Shown here: piece by piece, positions 38,067-48,507 of the stretch
Numbering within the stretch: position 1 is the first letter of the stretch
Layout of the letters: each line of letters starts with the position of its first letter
NCBI GenBank assembly: GCA_027013095.1
Contig: JALUYI010000020.1
Span: 62,001 to 126,000, forward strand
Reading direction: 5' to 3'
Source: Paracoccaceae bacterium
Lineage (GTDB): Bacteria; Pseudomonadota; Alphaproteobacteria; Rhodobacterales; Rhodobacteraceae
DNA: 64,000 nucleotides
Translations under genes and position numbers: made by a program
The notes under the pieces: model-generated
What the model was told of the DNA's origin: nothing
Seen by the model: the letters and a program-made list of their open reading frames with translations, nothing else
The model's database searches: none

Positions 38067-39847
38067 TACGCACCCCCCTGCGCCCCCTCGCCAGCATCCT
38101 GTCGGCGCGCGACAAGGGTGAGAACCCGGATCTGATCGAGGCAGCCAACATTCGCCAGCGCATGGAGGCGCGACGCGACCGTGACCGCCAGCGCGCCGAG
38201 ATCCGTCTTTTGGTGCTGGCGCTGTCGTTTCTGGCCGCCTTTGCGGTGGTTGGCCTGCGCATGGGCATCATGTCTGCCAGCCGCCCGCAGGAACCAAAGA
38301 CCGAGCGCGTCGCCCGCGACATTCTGGCCCAGCGGGCCGACATCCTTGATCGCAACGGCGCCGTTCTGGCGACCAATCTGGTTACCAATGCGCTTTACGC
38401 CCAGCCGCCGATGATGGTTGACAAGCCCGCCGCCGCGCGCGGGCTGGCGGCGATTTTCCCCGACATGAACGCGGATCGTTTGCTGGCTGAGTTTCAATCG
38501 TCGCGCAAATTCATCTGGTTGCGGCGCAAGCTGTCGCCCGAGCAGCAGCAGAAAGTCTATGACATCGGCGAGCCGGGCCTGTTGTTCGGCCCGCGCGAGA
38601 TGCGCCTTTATCCCAACGGGCGTTTGGCGGCGCAGATTCTGGGCGGCACCTCCTTTGGGCGTCAGGGGGTCAAATCCGCCGAGATCATCGGCATTGCCGG
38701 GGTTGAGCACAGTTTTGACCGATTTTTGCGCGATCCGGCCAACGGCGGGGCGCCGCTGCGCCTGTCGATCGACCTTACTGTGCAGGCTGTAACTCGCCGG
38801 GTGCTGGCGGGTGGGCGCAAGCTGCTGCGGGCCAAGGGGGCGGCAGCGGTGCTGATGGATGCGCATACCGGCGAAGTCGTGTCGATGGTGTCGCTGCCGG
38901 ATTTCGACCCCAACAAGCGCCCGGCCCCGCGCGCCAAGGGTGACCCCACGGATGATCCCTTGTTCAATCTGGCCGCGCAGGGGGTGTTCGAGCTGGGTTC
39001 GGTCTTTAAGGTCTTCAATGCCGCGCTGGCGCTGGAGCGCGGGGTGGCGACGCCCCAGACCATGATCGACACCAAGGGTCCGCTGAAATGGGCCGGGTTC
39101 ACGATCAAGGATTTTCACAATCTGGGACCGAGGTTAAGCCTGACCGATGTCATCGTCGAAAGCTCGAATATCGGCAGCGCCAATCTGGCGCGCAAGATCG
39201 GGGTGGCGCCGCAGCAGGCGTTCTTGAAAAAACTGGGGCTGTTGAAGGCGGTACCGTTGCAGCTGGCCGAGGCCCGGCAGGCGCGCCCGATCCTGCCCAA
39301 GCGCTGGTCCGACCTGTCGGCGATGACAATTGCCTACGGCCACGGGCTGGCGGTCAGCCCGCTGCATCTGGCGGCGGCCTATGCGTCGGTTCTGAATGGC
39401 GGGACGCGGGTCACGCCGACGTTGCTGAAGGTCACGACCCCGCCCAAACCGGGGCCTCGGGTGGTCAGCGAAAAGACCTCGCAAGCCCTGCGAAAGATGT
39501 TGCGCGAGGTGGTCTTGCGGGGCACAGCCTCGATGGGGGACGTGCCGGGTTACGATGTCGGTGGCAAGACCGGAACCGCGAACAAGCCCAAACCGGGTGG
39601 CGGCTATTATCAGGACCGGACGGTCTCGACATTCGCATCGATCTTTCCGGCGCGTGACCCCAAATACGTGCTTGTGGTGACTCTGGATGAACCGGTCGAG
39701 ACCTCGGGGCCCAAGCCGCGGCGCACCGCCGGCTGGACCGCGGTTCCGGTGGCCGCCGAGATCATCCGCCGCGTTGCGCCACTGCTGGGTCTGCGGCCAG
39801 CGATTGATCCGGCGGGCACAATGGAATACACGCTGTCGAAATACTGA
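38063..39847 (+). CDS. ftsI: Septal peptidoglycan transpeptidase FtsI (PBP3)
   Basis: Cross-links septal peptidoglycan, working with FtsW. The 594-residue class B penicillin-binding protein has an N-terminal cytoplasmic and membrane segment (helix about residues 48-70), a dimerisation domain (RADILDRNGAVLATN, about 92) and the transpeptidase motifs in order: SVFK (Ser about 313), SSN (ESSNIGS) and KTGT (GGKTGTANK). The gene continues from ftsL with an ATGA overlap and is followed by murE after 34 bases. Confidence 0.96.
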   Translation: MIRTPLRPLASILSARDKGENPDLIEAANIRQRMEARRDRDRQRAEIRLLVLALSFLAAFAVVGLRMGIMSASRPQEPKTERVARDILAQRADILDRNGAVLATNLVTNALYAQPPMMVDKPAAARGLAAIFPDMNADRLLAEFQSSRKFIWLRRKLSPEQQQKVYDIGEPGLLFGPREMRLYPNGRLAAQILGGTSFGRQGVKSAEIIGIAGVEHSFDRFLRDPANGGAPLRLSIDLTVQAVTRRVLAGGRKLLRAKGAAAVLMDAHTGEVVSMVSLPDFDPNKRPAPRAKGDPTDDPLFNLAAQGVFELGSVFKVFNAALALERGVATPQTMIDTKGPLKWAGFTIKDFHNLGPRLSLTDVIVESSNIGSANLARKIGVAPQQAFLKKLGLLKAVPLQLAEARQARPILPKRWSDLSAMTIAYGHGLAVSPLHLAAAYASVLNGGTRVTPTLLKVTTPPKPGPRVVSEKTSQALRKMLREVVLRGTASMGDVPGYDVGGKTGTANKPKPGGGYYQDRTVSTFASIFPARDPKYVLVVTLDEPVETSGPKPRRTAGWTAVPVAAEIIRRVAPLLGLRPAIDPAGTMEYTLSKY

Positions 39848-39881
39848 AAAATGCTGACCCAGCCCAGAAAAAGGCGCGCTG

Positions 39882-41375
39882 ATGGCCGTTGATCTGCCCA
39901 AGACCAAAACCCTTGCTGAGCTGGGCCTTGCGGCATCAAACGGCGTGGACCGGCGCCTTAGCGGGCTGGCCGTGGACAGCCGTCTGGTGGTGCCGGGAAA
40001 CCTGTTTGCCGCCCTGCCGGGCAGCCTGACCCATGGCGCCGCGTTCATTGACCGGGCGCTGGCCGGTGGCGCGGCGGCGATTCTGACCGATCCGGCCGGG
40101 GCTGCGATGGCCGCCGATGCGCTGGCTGCGTCCGATGCGGCGCTGGTGGTGGTGGACGATCCGCGCCGGGCGCTGGCGCTGGCATCATCGGCGTGGTTTG
40201 CCGCTCAGCCTGAAATCGTGGTCGCGGTCACCGGCACCAACGGCAAGACCTCGGTGGCCAGTTTCACCCGTCAGATATGGGAGGCCTTGGGCCTGAAGGC
40301 GGTCAATTTCGGAACCACTGGCGTCGAGGGCGGCTATAGTGCCCCGCTGGGCCACACGACGCCCGAGCCGATCACCCTGCACGCCCTGCTGGGCCGGCTG
40401 GCAGCGGCCGGGATCACGCATGCCGCCATGGAGGCCTCGTCCCACGGCTTGGCGCAGGCACGGCTGGACGGCGTGCACCTGAAAGCCGCGGCCTTCACCA
40501 ATTTTACCCAGGACCATCTGGATTATCACGCCGGTTTCGACAGCTATTTTGCCGCCAAGTCGGCGCTGTTTTCGCGGGTTTTGCCGCCCCACGGGGTGGC
40601 GGTGGTCAATCTTGACGATCCCCGCGCGGCCCAGCTCTGTCAGATCATCCGCCGGCGCGGCCAGACCCTGCTGGGAGTTGGAACGAGCGCGGCCGCCGAT
40701 CTGCGTCTTCTGGGGCAGCGTTTCGATGCCACCGGACAGGAGCTGCGCTTGTCCTGCATGGGCCGGATCCATCATTTGCGCCTGTCCCTGATCGGCGGCT
40801 TTCAGGCGGGCAATGTCCTTTTGGCGGCGGCGCTGGCGATGGCGGCGGGGGCCGAGGCCGAGGCCGTCTGTGCCAGCCTGCCGGGACTGCAAACCGTGCG
40901 CGGGCGCATGCAATTGGTGGGTACGCGCGACAATGGCGCCAGCGTGTTCGTGGATTACGCCCACACGCCGGATGCGCTGGCCACGGCACTGTCAGCCCTG
41001 CGCCCTCATGTCATGGGGCGTATCATTGTTGTTTTTGGCGCCGGTGGCGATCGGGATCGGGGCAAGCGCCCGCTGATGGGCGCGGCGGCGGCCAAGCACG
41101 CCGATCTGGTGATCGTGACCGATGACAACCCGCGCAGCGAAGCGCCTGAAAGGATCCGCGCCGAGGTCATGGCCGGTTGTGCGGGCGCGCAGGATATCGG
41201 CGACCGAGCCCGGGCGATCCTTGCCGGGGTCGATGCGCTGGGGCCGGGAGATGCCTTGTTGATTGCGGGCAAGGGGCATGAAACCGGGCAGGTGATTGGC
41301 GATGATATCCTGCCCTTCAACGACGCCGAGCAGGCCAGCGTGGCAGTGGCGGCGCTGGACGGGCGCGGGGCATGA
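39882..41375 (+). CDS. murE: UDP-MurNAc-L-Ala-D-Glu:meso-diaminopimelate ligase
   Basis: Adds the third residue of the stem peptide. The 497-residue Mur ligase has the P-loop GTNGKTSVASF (about residues 113-123), the HTTPEPITLHALL segment, the carbamylated-Lys region FDSYFAAKSALF and the DNPRSE motif that selects meso-diaminopimelate over lysine. AGKGHETGQ lies near the C-terminus. The ATG at 39882 follows a weak AAAGG-type site. Overlaps murF by four bases. Confidence 0.97.
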   Translation: MAVDLPKTKTLAELGLAASNGVDRRLSGLAVDSRLVVPGNLFAALPGSLTHGAAFIDRALAGGAAAILTDPAGAAMAADALAASDAALVVVDDPRRALALASSAWFAAQPEIVVAVTGTNGKTSVASFTRQIWEALGLKAVNFGTTGVEGGYSAPLGHTTPEPITLHALLGRLAAAGITHAAMEASSHGLAQARLDGVHLKAAAFTNFTQDHLDYHAGFDSYFAAKSALFSRVLPPHGVAVVNLDDPRAAQLCQIIRRRGQTLLGVGTSAAADLRLLGQRFDATGQELRLSCMGRIHHLRLSLIGGFQAGNVLLAAALAMAAGAEAEAVCASLPGLQTVRGRMQLVGTRDNGASVFVDYAHTPDALATALSALRPHVMGRIIVVFGAGGDRDRGKRPLMGAAAAKHADLVIVTDDNPRSEAPERIRAEVMAGCAGAQDIGDRARAILAGVDALGPGDALLIAGKGHETGQVIGDDILPFNDAEQASVAVAALDGRGA

Positions 41376-42838
41376 GTGCGCTCTGGACATCAAACGAGGC
41401 CGCCGCCGCGACCGGCGGCAGCGCCAAGATTTCGTGGCAGGCGACAGGCGTTTCCATTGACAGCCGCAGCCTGACCCCGGGGGATCTGTTCGTGGCGTTG
41501 ACCGATCAACGGGACGGCCATGATTTTGTTGCCGATGCACTGGCGCGCGGGGCGGCGGCGGCGCTGGTCTCGCGGAGGCCCGAGGGGGTGGCGCCGGATG
41601 CGCCGCTGTTGCTGGTCGAGGATGTGCAGAGGGCGTTGGAGGATCTGGGTCGCGCGGCGCGTGCGCGCACAGAGGCGCGCGTCGTGGCGGTGACCGGCTC
41701 GGTGGGTAAGACCTCGACCAAGGAGATGTTGCGCTCGGCGCTGGCCGGGCAAGGGCGCGTTCATGCCGCCTATATGAGCCTGAACAATCACTGGGGCGTG
41801 CCTCTTACCCTTGCACGGATGCCGGCGGATACGGATTATGCGGTGCTTGAGATTGGCATGAACCATGCCGGAGAAATCGCCCCTCTATCCCGACTGGCGC
41901 GCCCGGATGTGGCGTTGGTCACCAATGTTGCGCCGGTTCACATGGCCGCGTTCGGCTCTATCTCGGATATCGCCCGGGCCAAGGCCGAGCTGTTCGAGGG
42001 GCTGACGGTGCCGGGAACCGCCATTCTGAACCGGGATCAGGAGACGTTCGGCCTTTTGGCCGATGCGGCGCGGGCCAAGGGTGCCAAGGTGGTGACCTTT
42101 GGCGCCGACTCGGCGGCCGGATTTCGCCTGCTCTCGGCCCACACGCAGGATGGTGTGACCATGGTGAAAGCGCGACTCACCGGCACCGAAGCCCTCTTGA
42201 AGATCAACGCTCCGGGCCTGCATTTTGCCTGCAATGCCATGGCGGTTCTGGCGGCGATCGAGGCGCTGGGCGCGGATACGGCCATTGGAGCGCTCGATCT
42301 TGCCCAGTGGCGGCCTCCGGCAGGGCGCGGTGCGCGCCATCGCGTCAACCTCGATCCGGTCGAGGAAAACTGCACGCTGGATCTGATCGACGACGCTTAT
42401 AATGCAAATCCGACCTCGATGGGTGCGGCCCTGGCGGTGTTGGCGGACAGCCACCCGGTTGACGGGATCGGGCGCATCCGCAAGGGTCGGCGGCTGGCGA
42501 TCCTGACGGACATGCTGGAGCTGGGCGAGAGCGCACCGGCCCGTCACGCCGCGCTGGCCGACTTGCCGCAAATGCAACGAATCGACACCGTGCATTGCGC
42601 CGGGCCATTGATGCGGTCGCTTTTTGAGGCGCTGCCGATTGAAAAACGCGGCGAGTGGCATGATTCCGCCGAAAAACTGGCGGCCCGGGTGCATCACTTG
42701 CTGGACGCGGGGGATGTGGTCATGGTCAAAGGGTCAAAAGGGTCGCGCGCGGCGCTGGTGGTCGAGGCAATTTTGCGTCTGGGCGTAGGCCCGGGTGCCC
42801 GTCCGGGACAGGCGGGCCGGGATCGGAACAAAGGATAA
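41372..42838 (+). CDS. murF: UDP-MurNAc-tripeptide:D-Ala-D-Ala ligase
   Basis: Completes the UDP-MurNAc-pentapeptide in the cytoplasm. The 488-residue Mur ligase shows the N-terminal substrate domain (SIDSRSLTPGDLFVAL), the P-loop TGSVGKTSTKEML (about residues 108-120), NNHWGVPLTLARM and DDAYNANPTSM. The C-terminal ligase domain has LTDMLELG and VMVKGSKGSR. Translationally coupled to murE by ATGA. Confidence 0.97.
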   Translation: MSALWTSNEAAAATGGSAKISWQATGVSIDSRSLTPGDLFVALTDQRDGHDFVADALARGAAAALVSRRPEGVAPDAPLLLVEDVQRALEDLGRAARARTEARVVAVTGSVGKTSTKEMLRSALAGQGRVHAAYMSLNNHWGVPLTLARMPADTDYAVLEIGMNHAGEIAPLSRLARPDVALVTNVAPVHMAAFGSISDIARAKAELFEGLTVPGTAILNRDQETFGLLADAARAKGAKVVTFGADSAAGFRLLSAHTQDGVTMVKARLTGTEALLKINAPGLHFACNAMAVLAAIEALGADTAIGALDLAQWRPPAGRGARHRVNLDPVEENCTLDLIDDAYNANPTSMGAALAVLADSHPVDGIGRIRKGRRLAILTDMLELGESAPARHAALADLPQMQRIDTVHCAGPLMRSLFEALPIEKRGEWHDSAEKLAARVHHLLDAGDVVMVKGSKGSRAALVVEAILRLGVGPGARPGQAGRDRNKG

Positions 42839-42850
42839 GGGGCAGGCTGG

Positions 42851-43936
42851 ATGCTGTATTTTCTGAGCAATTTTTCGGACGGCGGCGGTGTCTTCAACCT
42901 GTTTCGCTATATTACGCTGCGCTCGGGCGGGGCGTTTTTTACCGCCCTTCTGTTTGGCTTTGTGTTTGGGCAGCCGTTGATCAACCTGCTGCGCCGCCGG
43001 CAGGGCAATGGCCAGCCGATCCGCGAGGACGGACCCGAGGCGCATATTCTGGCCAAGGCGGGCACTCCGACGATGGGCGGGGTTCTGATTCTTGGGGCGC
43101 TGATCGTCTCGACCCTGATCTGGGCGCGTCTCGACAACCCCTATATCTGGATGACGCTGTTTGTGACTCTCGCCTTTGGTGTGGTGGGTTTTGCCGATGA
43201 TTACGCCAAGGTCTCGCAAGGGAATACCAAGGGGGTGCCCGGCCGGATCCGCTTTGGTCTGGGTCTGGGGATCGCGGCGATTGCCGCCTATTGGACGATG
43301 CAGGCGCAGCCCGAGGCGCTGTCGGGCACACTGGCGGTGCCGGTGTTCAAGAACGTGCTGCTGAACCTCGGGTGGTTTTTTATTCCCTTTGCGGTGATCG
43401 TGATTGTCGGCTCGGCCAATGCGGTTAACCTGACCGACGGGCTGGACGGGCTGGCGATCATGCCGGTGATGATCGCGGCGGGCACGCTGGGGGTCATTGC
43501 CTATGCGGTGGGGCGGGTCGATTATTCGAGCTATCTTGAGGTCCACTACGTTCCGGGTACTGGCGAGTTGCTGATCTTTGCCTCGGCCCTGATCGGCGGC
43601 GGGCTGGGGTTTTTGTGGTATAACGCCCCACCGGCGGCGGTGTTCATGGGGGACACGGGCTCGCTGGCGTTGGGCGGCGCGCTGGGGGCGATTGCGGTCG
43701 CCACCAAGCACGAGATCGTGCTGGCCATCGTCGGCGGCCTGTTCGTGGTCGAGGCCCTCAGCGTTATCATTCAGGTGCTGTATTTCAAAAAGACCGGCAA
43801 GCGGGTGTTCCTGATGGCGCCCATTCACCACCATTTCGAGAAACTCGGTTGGGCCGAAAGCCAGATCGTCATCCGCTTCTGGATCATCTCACTGGTTCTG
43901 GCGCTGGTGGGGCTGGCGACGCTGAAGCTGAGGTAA
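42851..43936 (+). CDS. mraY: Phospho-MurNAc-pentapeptide transferase
   Basis: Transfers phospho-MurNAc-pentapeptide to undecaprenyl phosphate, making lipid I at the inner membrane. The 361 residues form about ten helices with the signature blocks [16 protein letters not shown] (catalytic Asp pair), [13 protein letters not shown] and [10 protein letters not shown] plus the HHHFE loop ([10 protein letters not shown]). Starts 12 bases after murF. The next gene in most clusters is murD, but here an ACT-domain gene and a 254-bp spacer lie between. Confidence 0.97.
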   Translation: MLYFLSNFSDGGGVFNLFRYITLRSGGAFFTALLFGFVFGQPLINLLRRRQGNGQPIREDGPEAHILAKAGTPTMGGVLILGALIVSTLIWARLDNPYIWMTLFVTLAFGVVGFADDYAKVSQGNTKGVPGRIRFGLGLGIAAIAAYWTMQAQPEALSGTLAVPVFKNVLLNLGWFFIPFAVIVIVGSANAVNLTDGLDGLAIMPVMIAAGTLGVIAYAVGRVDYSSYLEVHYVPGTGELLIFASALIGGGLGFLWYNAPPAAVFMGDTGSLALGGALGAIAVATKHEIVLAIVGGLFVVEALSVIIQVLYFKKTGKRVFLMAPIHHHFEKLGWAESQIVIRFWIISLVLALVGLATLKLR

Positions 43937-44190
43937 GGGCGGCACCCGTGCAGGTGCAACGCGCTGTTTTCGGTGAGGGCCTGCCCCCCATCAAGTGCGC
44001 ACCGCTGGGATGAAGAGGATTCGAGGCCTTTTGGATTTTTCGCCTGACGGCTTTACAATGCCTTGAAATAGACCCACAATTTGCGCAGCATTGCGCATGG
44101 TCAGACAAGAATCCGGGAAACCGGCGATGCGGGCTTGATGGGTCCAGAGCTGGCAAGGGATAAGGGCCAAACGGCAGGAAGGCGGGCGCG

Positions 44191-44616
44191 ATGATCCCCG
44201 TGCGAGACACATCCAAGATGATCCGAGCAATGAACCCGCGCCTTTGTGCGGGCGCGTGGGTATTTTGCACCTTCGCGTCTGGCGACACGCGGATCGCAAC
44301 CGTTCAGGACAAGGCCCTTGCGATGATGCGTGAACCCGAGGGCCTGTCACTGCTGCTGGCGCAAGAGACCGCCACGGCCCTTGGTTTTCCGGCTGACCCG
44401 GCGATGGTGCATATCCTTCTGGGGGCGGCATCGGCGCTTGATGGCGTCGGGCTGACGGCGGCGGTTTCCGGCGTTCTGGCCGAGCAGAATATCCCCTGCA
44501 ACATCATCGCAGGGGCGGTGCATGACCATATTTTTGTGCCGCAGTCCCGCGGCCCCGAGGCACTGGCCGTGCTTGAGGCGCGTGCACGGGCGCAAGGCGC
44601 TGCAGGGAGACAGTGA
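44191..44616 (+). CDS. ACT-domain-containing protein (ACT_7/CASTOR-like)
   Basis: A 141-residue small protein of the ACT_7-like family, a putative amino-acid-binding module without a catalytic domain. The core reads WVFCTF..., [28 protein letters not shown] and the C-terminal AVHDHIFVP. It interrupts the dcw cluster between mraY and murD, overlapping the murD ATG by one base, so it is co-translated with cell-wall genes. It has AGGAAGG before ATG 44191. Internal starts at 44218 and 44230 would better fit the family N-terminus but lack a ribosome site. Ligand and role are unknown. Confidence 0.8.
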   Translation: MIPVRDTSKMIRAMNPRLCAGAWVFCTFASGDTRIATVQDKALAMMREPEGLSLLLAQETATALGFPADPAMVHILLGAASALDGVGLTAAVSGVLAEQNIPCNIIAGAVHDHIFVPQSRGPEALAVLEARARAQGAAGRQ

Positions 44617-46037
44617 TGATTCCGGTTCGCGGATATGACGGTCACAGGGTGGCGGTGCTGGGGCTGGGTCGCTCGGGTCTTGCCAGCGCGCGGGCGTTGG
44701 CGGCGGGCGGAGCCGACGTATTGTGTTGGGACGACAGCGAAAAAACCCGCGCCGCGGCGGCAAAGGCAGGGCTGCAGCTGCACGATCTGACCCGGGCGCG
44801 GGCGTTTGAAGATGTGGTCGCGCTGATCGTTTCTCCGGGCATCCCCCATCTTTATCCGGCGCCGCACCCGGTGATTGCCGCCGCCTATGAACAGGGTGTT
44901 GCGGTGGACAACGACATCGGCCTGTTTTTCCGCTCATACGCGACGCCTGACTGGGACCGTTTCGATATTTTACCGCGCGTGGTGGCGGTCACCGGATCGA
45001 ACGGCAAATCCACCACCTCGGCGCTGATCCACCACATCCTGACCGATCAGGGGCGCCCCGCGCAGCTTGGCGGCAATATCGGGCGCGGGGTGCTGGATCT
45101 TGCCCCGGCGCAAAACGGCGAAACCGTGGTGCTGGAATTGTCGAGCTACCAGACCGATCTGGCCCGCGCATTGGCCCCTGACATTGCAGTCTTCTTGAAT
45201 TTCAGCTCGGATCATCTGGACCGGCACGGCGGTCTGGGCGGGTATTTTGCCGCCAAGGCCCGGCTGTTTTTTGCCGGAGGGCCGGAGCGCGCCGTCATCG
45301 GGGTTGACGAGAACGAAGGGCGGTTTCTGGCCAACCGCCTGCGCGAGAGCGTCGAAGGGGGCGCGCCGGTGATCGGCGTTTCCGCCGGGCAAAAGCTGAA
45401 CGGCGCGGACTGGAGCATCTTTGCCCGTAAGGGATTTCTGGCGGAATGGCGCAGGGGGCGGCAGGTGGCCTCGATCGACCTACGCGGGATGACGGCGCTG
45501 AACGGAGCGCACAATCACCAGAATGCCTGCGCGGCCTATGCCGTTTGCCGCAGCCTCGGGCTGGCGCCACGGCTGATCGAAAAAAGCCTTGCCAACTTTG
45601 CCGGGCTGGCCCATCGGGCGCAGGTGATCGCGCAGCACGACGGGGTGATCTTTGTCAACGATTCAAAGGCCACAAATGTTGCCAGCGCCGCCAAGTCATT
45701 GGAATCCTTCCAGAATATCCGCTGGATTGCCGGCGGTCAGGCCAAGGAGGGGGGGATTGCACCGCTTGCCGGGGCGCTGTCGCATGTGCTCAAGGCTTAT
45801 CTGATTGGTGAGGCGGCCGGGCTGTTTTCCGGCCAACTGGGGGAGGTGCCGTTCGAGATATGTCAGGACATGGCAACCGCGGTCAGGCAGGCGATGGCTG
45901 ATGCGCACGCCGGCGAGACGGTGCTGCTGGCGCCGGCTGCCGCCAGTTTTGATCAATACGACGATTTTGAACAGCGCGGCGCGGACTTTACAGACCGGGT
46001 CTTGCACGTGCTGGCCCAAGGTGCCTCGCCGGGGTGA
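44616..46037 (+). CDS. murD: UDP-MurNAc-L-Ala:D-Glu ligase
   Basis: Adds D-glutamate to UDP-MurNAc-L-alanine. The 473 residues have the N-terminal Rossmann-like [13 protein letters not shown], the P-loop [16 protein letters not shown] (about residues 122-137), [24 protein letters not shown] and the C-terminal NDSKATN and [15 protein letters not shown] motifs. ATG 44616 overlaps the previous stop; a GTG three bases earlier is possible. The 182-bp gap to ftsW shows no gene; its right half reaches the ftsW ATG without a recognisable promoter. Confidence 0.97.
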   Translation: MIPVRGYDGHRVAVLGLGRSGLASARALAAGGADVLCWDDSEKTRAAAAKAGLQLHDLTRARAFEDVVALIVSPGIPHLYPAPHPVIAAAYEQGVAVDNDIGLFFRSYATPDWDRFDILPRVVAVTGSNGKSTTSALIHHILTDQGRPAQLGGNIGRGVLDLAPAQNGETVVLELSSYQTDLARALAPDIAVFLNFSSDHLDRHGGLGGYFAAKARLFFAGGPERAVIGVDENEGRFLANRLRESVEGGAPVIGVSAGQKLNGADWSIFARKGFLAEWRRGRQVASIDLRGMTALNGAHNHQNACAAYAVCRSLGLAPRLIEKSLANFAGLAHRAQVIAQHDGVIFVNDSKATNVASAAKSLESFQNIRWIAGGQAKEGGIAPLAGALSHVLKAYLIGEAAGLFSGQLGEVPFEICQDMATAVRQAMADAHAGETVLLAPAAASFDQYDDFEQRGADFTDRVLHVLAQGASPG

Positions 46038-46219
46038 AAAGCTATCCGTCAAGGTGCTGATTTCGGCGCAGAGCGGCCTCTGGGCAGTCGATGCAACGCG
46101 CAGAAATCACGCTGGTGCGCGCGGCGCTTTCGCGCTACACTGGAGACAGGTAACGATCAGGTGGGAGCAACCGCCGGTGTTGAGGTAAACAGGTTTAGGG
46201 GCAGAGGGTTTAACACTCC

Positions 46220-47389
46220 ATGACGCAGATGGTCTATGGCGCAAGCCCGGTCAGGACGGGCGAGCCGGTCTTGCCGAAATGGTGGCGCACGGTGGATCGC
46301 TGGACGCTGTCCGCGGTGTTTCTGCTGTTTGCCATCGGCTTGTTGCTGGGGTTTGCTTCATCGCCGCCGCTGGCTGCCAAGACCGGCTTTCCGCCGTTCC
46401 ATTTCGTCATCCGGCAGGCGATTTTCGGCAGTGTCGCGCTGGGCGCGATGGTGGTCATCTCGATGATGCCGCCGCGGCTGGTGCGCCGCCTTGGGGTGCT
46501 GGGCTTTCTGGCCGCGGTCATCGGTGTCGTGCTGCTGCCCTTTTTCGGCACCGATTTTGGCAAGGGGGCGGTGCGCTGGTATTCGCTGGGATTCGTGTCG
46601 TTCCAGCCGTCCGAGTTCCTGAAGCCGGGCTTTGTCGTGTTTTCGGCCTGGCTGATGGCGGCGGGTGCCGAGATCGCCGGGCCTCCGGGCAAGCGGCTGT
46701 CCTTTCTGGTGACGGTGGTTCTGGTGGGGTTTCTGGTCATGCAGCCGGATTTCGGGCAGGCCAGCCTGATCCTTGCCAGCTGGGCAATCATGTATTTCGT
46801 TGCCGGGGCACCGATGCTGCTGCTGGCCGGGGTGGCGGCGGCCACGGTTTTTGGCGGCACCGTCGCCTATCAGTATTCCGAGCATTTCGCGCGGCGGATC
46901 GACGGCTTTCTGGACCCTTCGATTGATCCGCGCACGCAGTTGGCCTATGCCGCCAATGCGATCCAGAACGGCGGCTTTTTTGGCGTCGGGGTCGGCGGTG
47001 GCACGGTGAAATGGTCGCTGCCCGATGCGCACACGGATTTCATCATCGCGGTGGCGGCCGAGGAATACGGGCTGGTGTTGGTGGTTGCGATCATCGTTTT
47101 ATTTCTGGTCATCACCATCCGTTCGATGCTGCGCCTGATCCGTGAGCGTGACACCTTTATCCGCCTGGCGGGCACCGGCCTTGCGGCGCTGTTCGGTTTA
47201 CAGGCGCTCATCAATCTGGGCGTTGCGGCGCGATTGTTGCCAGCCAAGGGCATGACCCTGCCCTTCGTGTCCTATGGAGGCTCATCTTTGGTTGCGGCGG
47301 GGATTGCATTGGGGATGCTTCTGGCGTTTACACGCACCCGGCCACAGGGAGAGATGAGCGACATCATCCGGTGGCGGGCAAGGGTATAG
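46220..47389 (+). CDS. ftsW: Septal peptidoglycan glycosyltransferase FtsW
   Basis: A SEDS-family polytopic membrane protein that polymerises lipid II at the septum together with FtsI. The 389 residues carry about ten helices and the signature blocks [45 protein letters not shown]-like segments, and [13 protein letters not shown] near the C-terminus. The Asp of VDRW... (about residue 27) is in the cytoplasmic head. It overlaps no gene at its 5' end but runs to within six bases of murG. Confidence 0.96.
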   Translation: MTQMVYGASPVRTGEPVLPKWWRTVDRWTLSAVFLLFAIGLLLGFASSPPLAAKTGFPPFHFVIRQAIFGSVALGAMVVISMMPPRLVRRLGVLGFLAAVIGVVLLPFFGTDFGKGAVRWYSLGFVSFQPSEFLKPGFVVFSAWLMAAGAEIAGPPGKRLSFLVTVVLVGFLVMQPDFGQASLILASWAIMYFVAGAPMLLLAGVAAATVFGGTVAYQYSEHFARRIDGFLDPSIDPRTQLAYAANAIQNGGFFGVGVGGGTVKWSLPDAHTDFIIAVAAEEYGLVLVVAIIVLFLVITIRSMLRLIRERDTFIRLAGTGLAALFGLQALINLGVAARLLPAKGMTLPFVSYGGSSLVAAGIALGMLLAFTRTRPQGEMSDIIRWRARV

Positions 47390-47394
47390 CTGCG

Positions 47395-48507
47395 ATGGCA
47401 AGACAGAAACTTTTGGTCATAGCGGCCGGCGGGACGGGGGGTCACATGTTTCCCGCGCAGGCGCTGGCCGAGGCCATGCTGCGTCTGGGCTGGCGGGTGA
47501 AACTGTCAACAGACAGCCGCGGGGCGCGTTATACCGGCGGCTTTCCCCACACGGTCGAGGTCGAGGTTGTGGACAGCGCCAGCTTTGCCCGGGGCGGTCT
47601 GGGCGGAAAATTGCTGGCGCCCCTGCATCTGTTGAAAGGGGTCCTGTCGGCCAGCCTGAAGATGCTGCGGGACAAGCCGGACGTCGTTGCGGGCTTTGGT
47701 GGCTATCCGGCATTTCCGGCGATGGCCGCGGCCTGGATTCTGCGCCGCCCGCGGCTGCTGCACGAACAGAACGGCGTGCTCGGGCGCGTCAACCGGCTGT
47801 TTGCCAAACATGTCGATCTGGTCGCCTGCGGCACATGGCCGACGGAACTGCCGCGCGGGGTCGAGGGGATTCACACCGGAAACCCGGTGCGCCGGGCGGT
47901 TCTGGAGCGCGAGAGCGCGCAGTATATCGAGCCGGGCGACTATCCCATGAGCCTGCTGGTCATTGGCGGCTCGCAAGCGGCGCACATTCTGGCCGAGGTG
48001 GTTCCCGGGGCGGTGGCACTGCTGCCGGGCAATATCCTCTATCATTTGCGGGTGGCGCATCAGGCGCGGGCCGAGGACGTAGAGGTGGTGCGCCAGCGCT
48101 ATTCCGAGATCGGGATCGTTGCCGAAGTCGCGCCGTTCTTTGAGGATGTGGCGGCGCGGCTGGTCGAGGCGCAGCTGGTGATTTCACGCGCCGGGGCGTC
48201 CTCGGTTGCGGACATCATGGCCATTGGGCGCCCGGCCATTTTCGTGCCCCTTGCCGCGGCGATCAAGGATGAGCAGACGGCCAACGCACAAGGCCCTGCC
48301 GAGGCGGGGGCGGCGATCGTCATCCCCGAAGAACAGCTGACCGCGCTGGACCTGTCGCACAAGATTCTGGCGGTTCTGACCAACGGGCGACGGGCCACCG
48401 AGATGGCTAAGGCGGCCAAGTCTCTGGGCAAGCTGGAGGCGACGGAAACTCTGGTCCTGCTGGTCGAGGAACTGGCGATGGGCAAAACCGCAGGAGACGG
48501 ATCATGA
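47395..48507 (+). CDS. murG: UDP-GlcNAc:lipid I N-acetylglucosamine transferase
   Basis: Adds GlcNAc to lipid I to form lipid II on the cytoplasmic membrane face. The 370-residue GT28/GT-B enzyme has the glycine-rich loop [17 protein letters not shown] (about residues 9-25), a second loop [26 protein letters not shown] and the C-domain donor site [17 protein letters not shown] and QTANAQ. ATG 47395 has no strong ribosome site, suggesting coupling to ftsW. Overlaps murC by four bases. Confidence 0.97.
   Translation: MARQKLLVIAAGGTGGHMFPAQALAEAMLRLGWRVKLSTDSRGARYTGGFPHTVEVEVVDSASFARGGLGGKLLAPLHLLKGVLSASLKMLRDKPDVVAGFGGYPAFPAMAAAWILRRPRLLHEQNGVLGRVNRLFAKHVDLVACGTWPTELPRGVEGIHTGNPVRRAVLERESAQYIEPGDYPMSLLVIGGSQAAHILAEVVPGAVALLPGNILYHLRVAHQARAEDVEVVRQRYSEIGIVAEVAPFFEDVAARLVEAQLVISRAGASSVADIMAIGRPAIFVPLAAAIKDEQTANAQGPAEAGAAIVIPEEQLTALDLSHKILAVLTNGRRATEMAKAAKSLGKLEATETLVLLVEELAMGKTAGDGS

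Noticed and set aside
44191-44630. ACT-domain gene and murD both begin MIPVR, suggesting a duplicated 5' end
   Set aside because: The codons differ at nearly every third position and the match stops after five residues, so chance is more likely than duplication.
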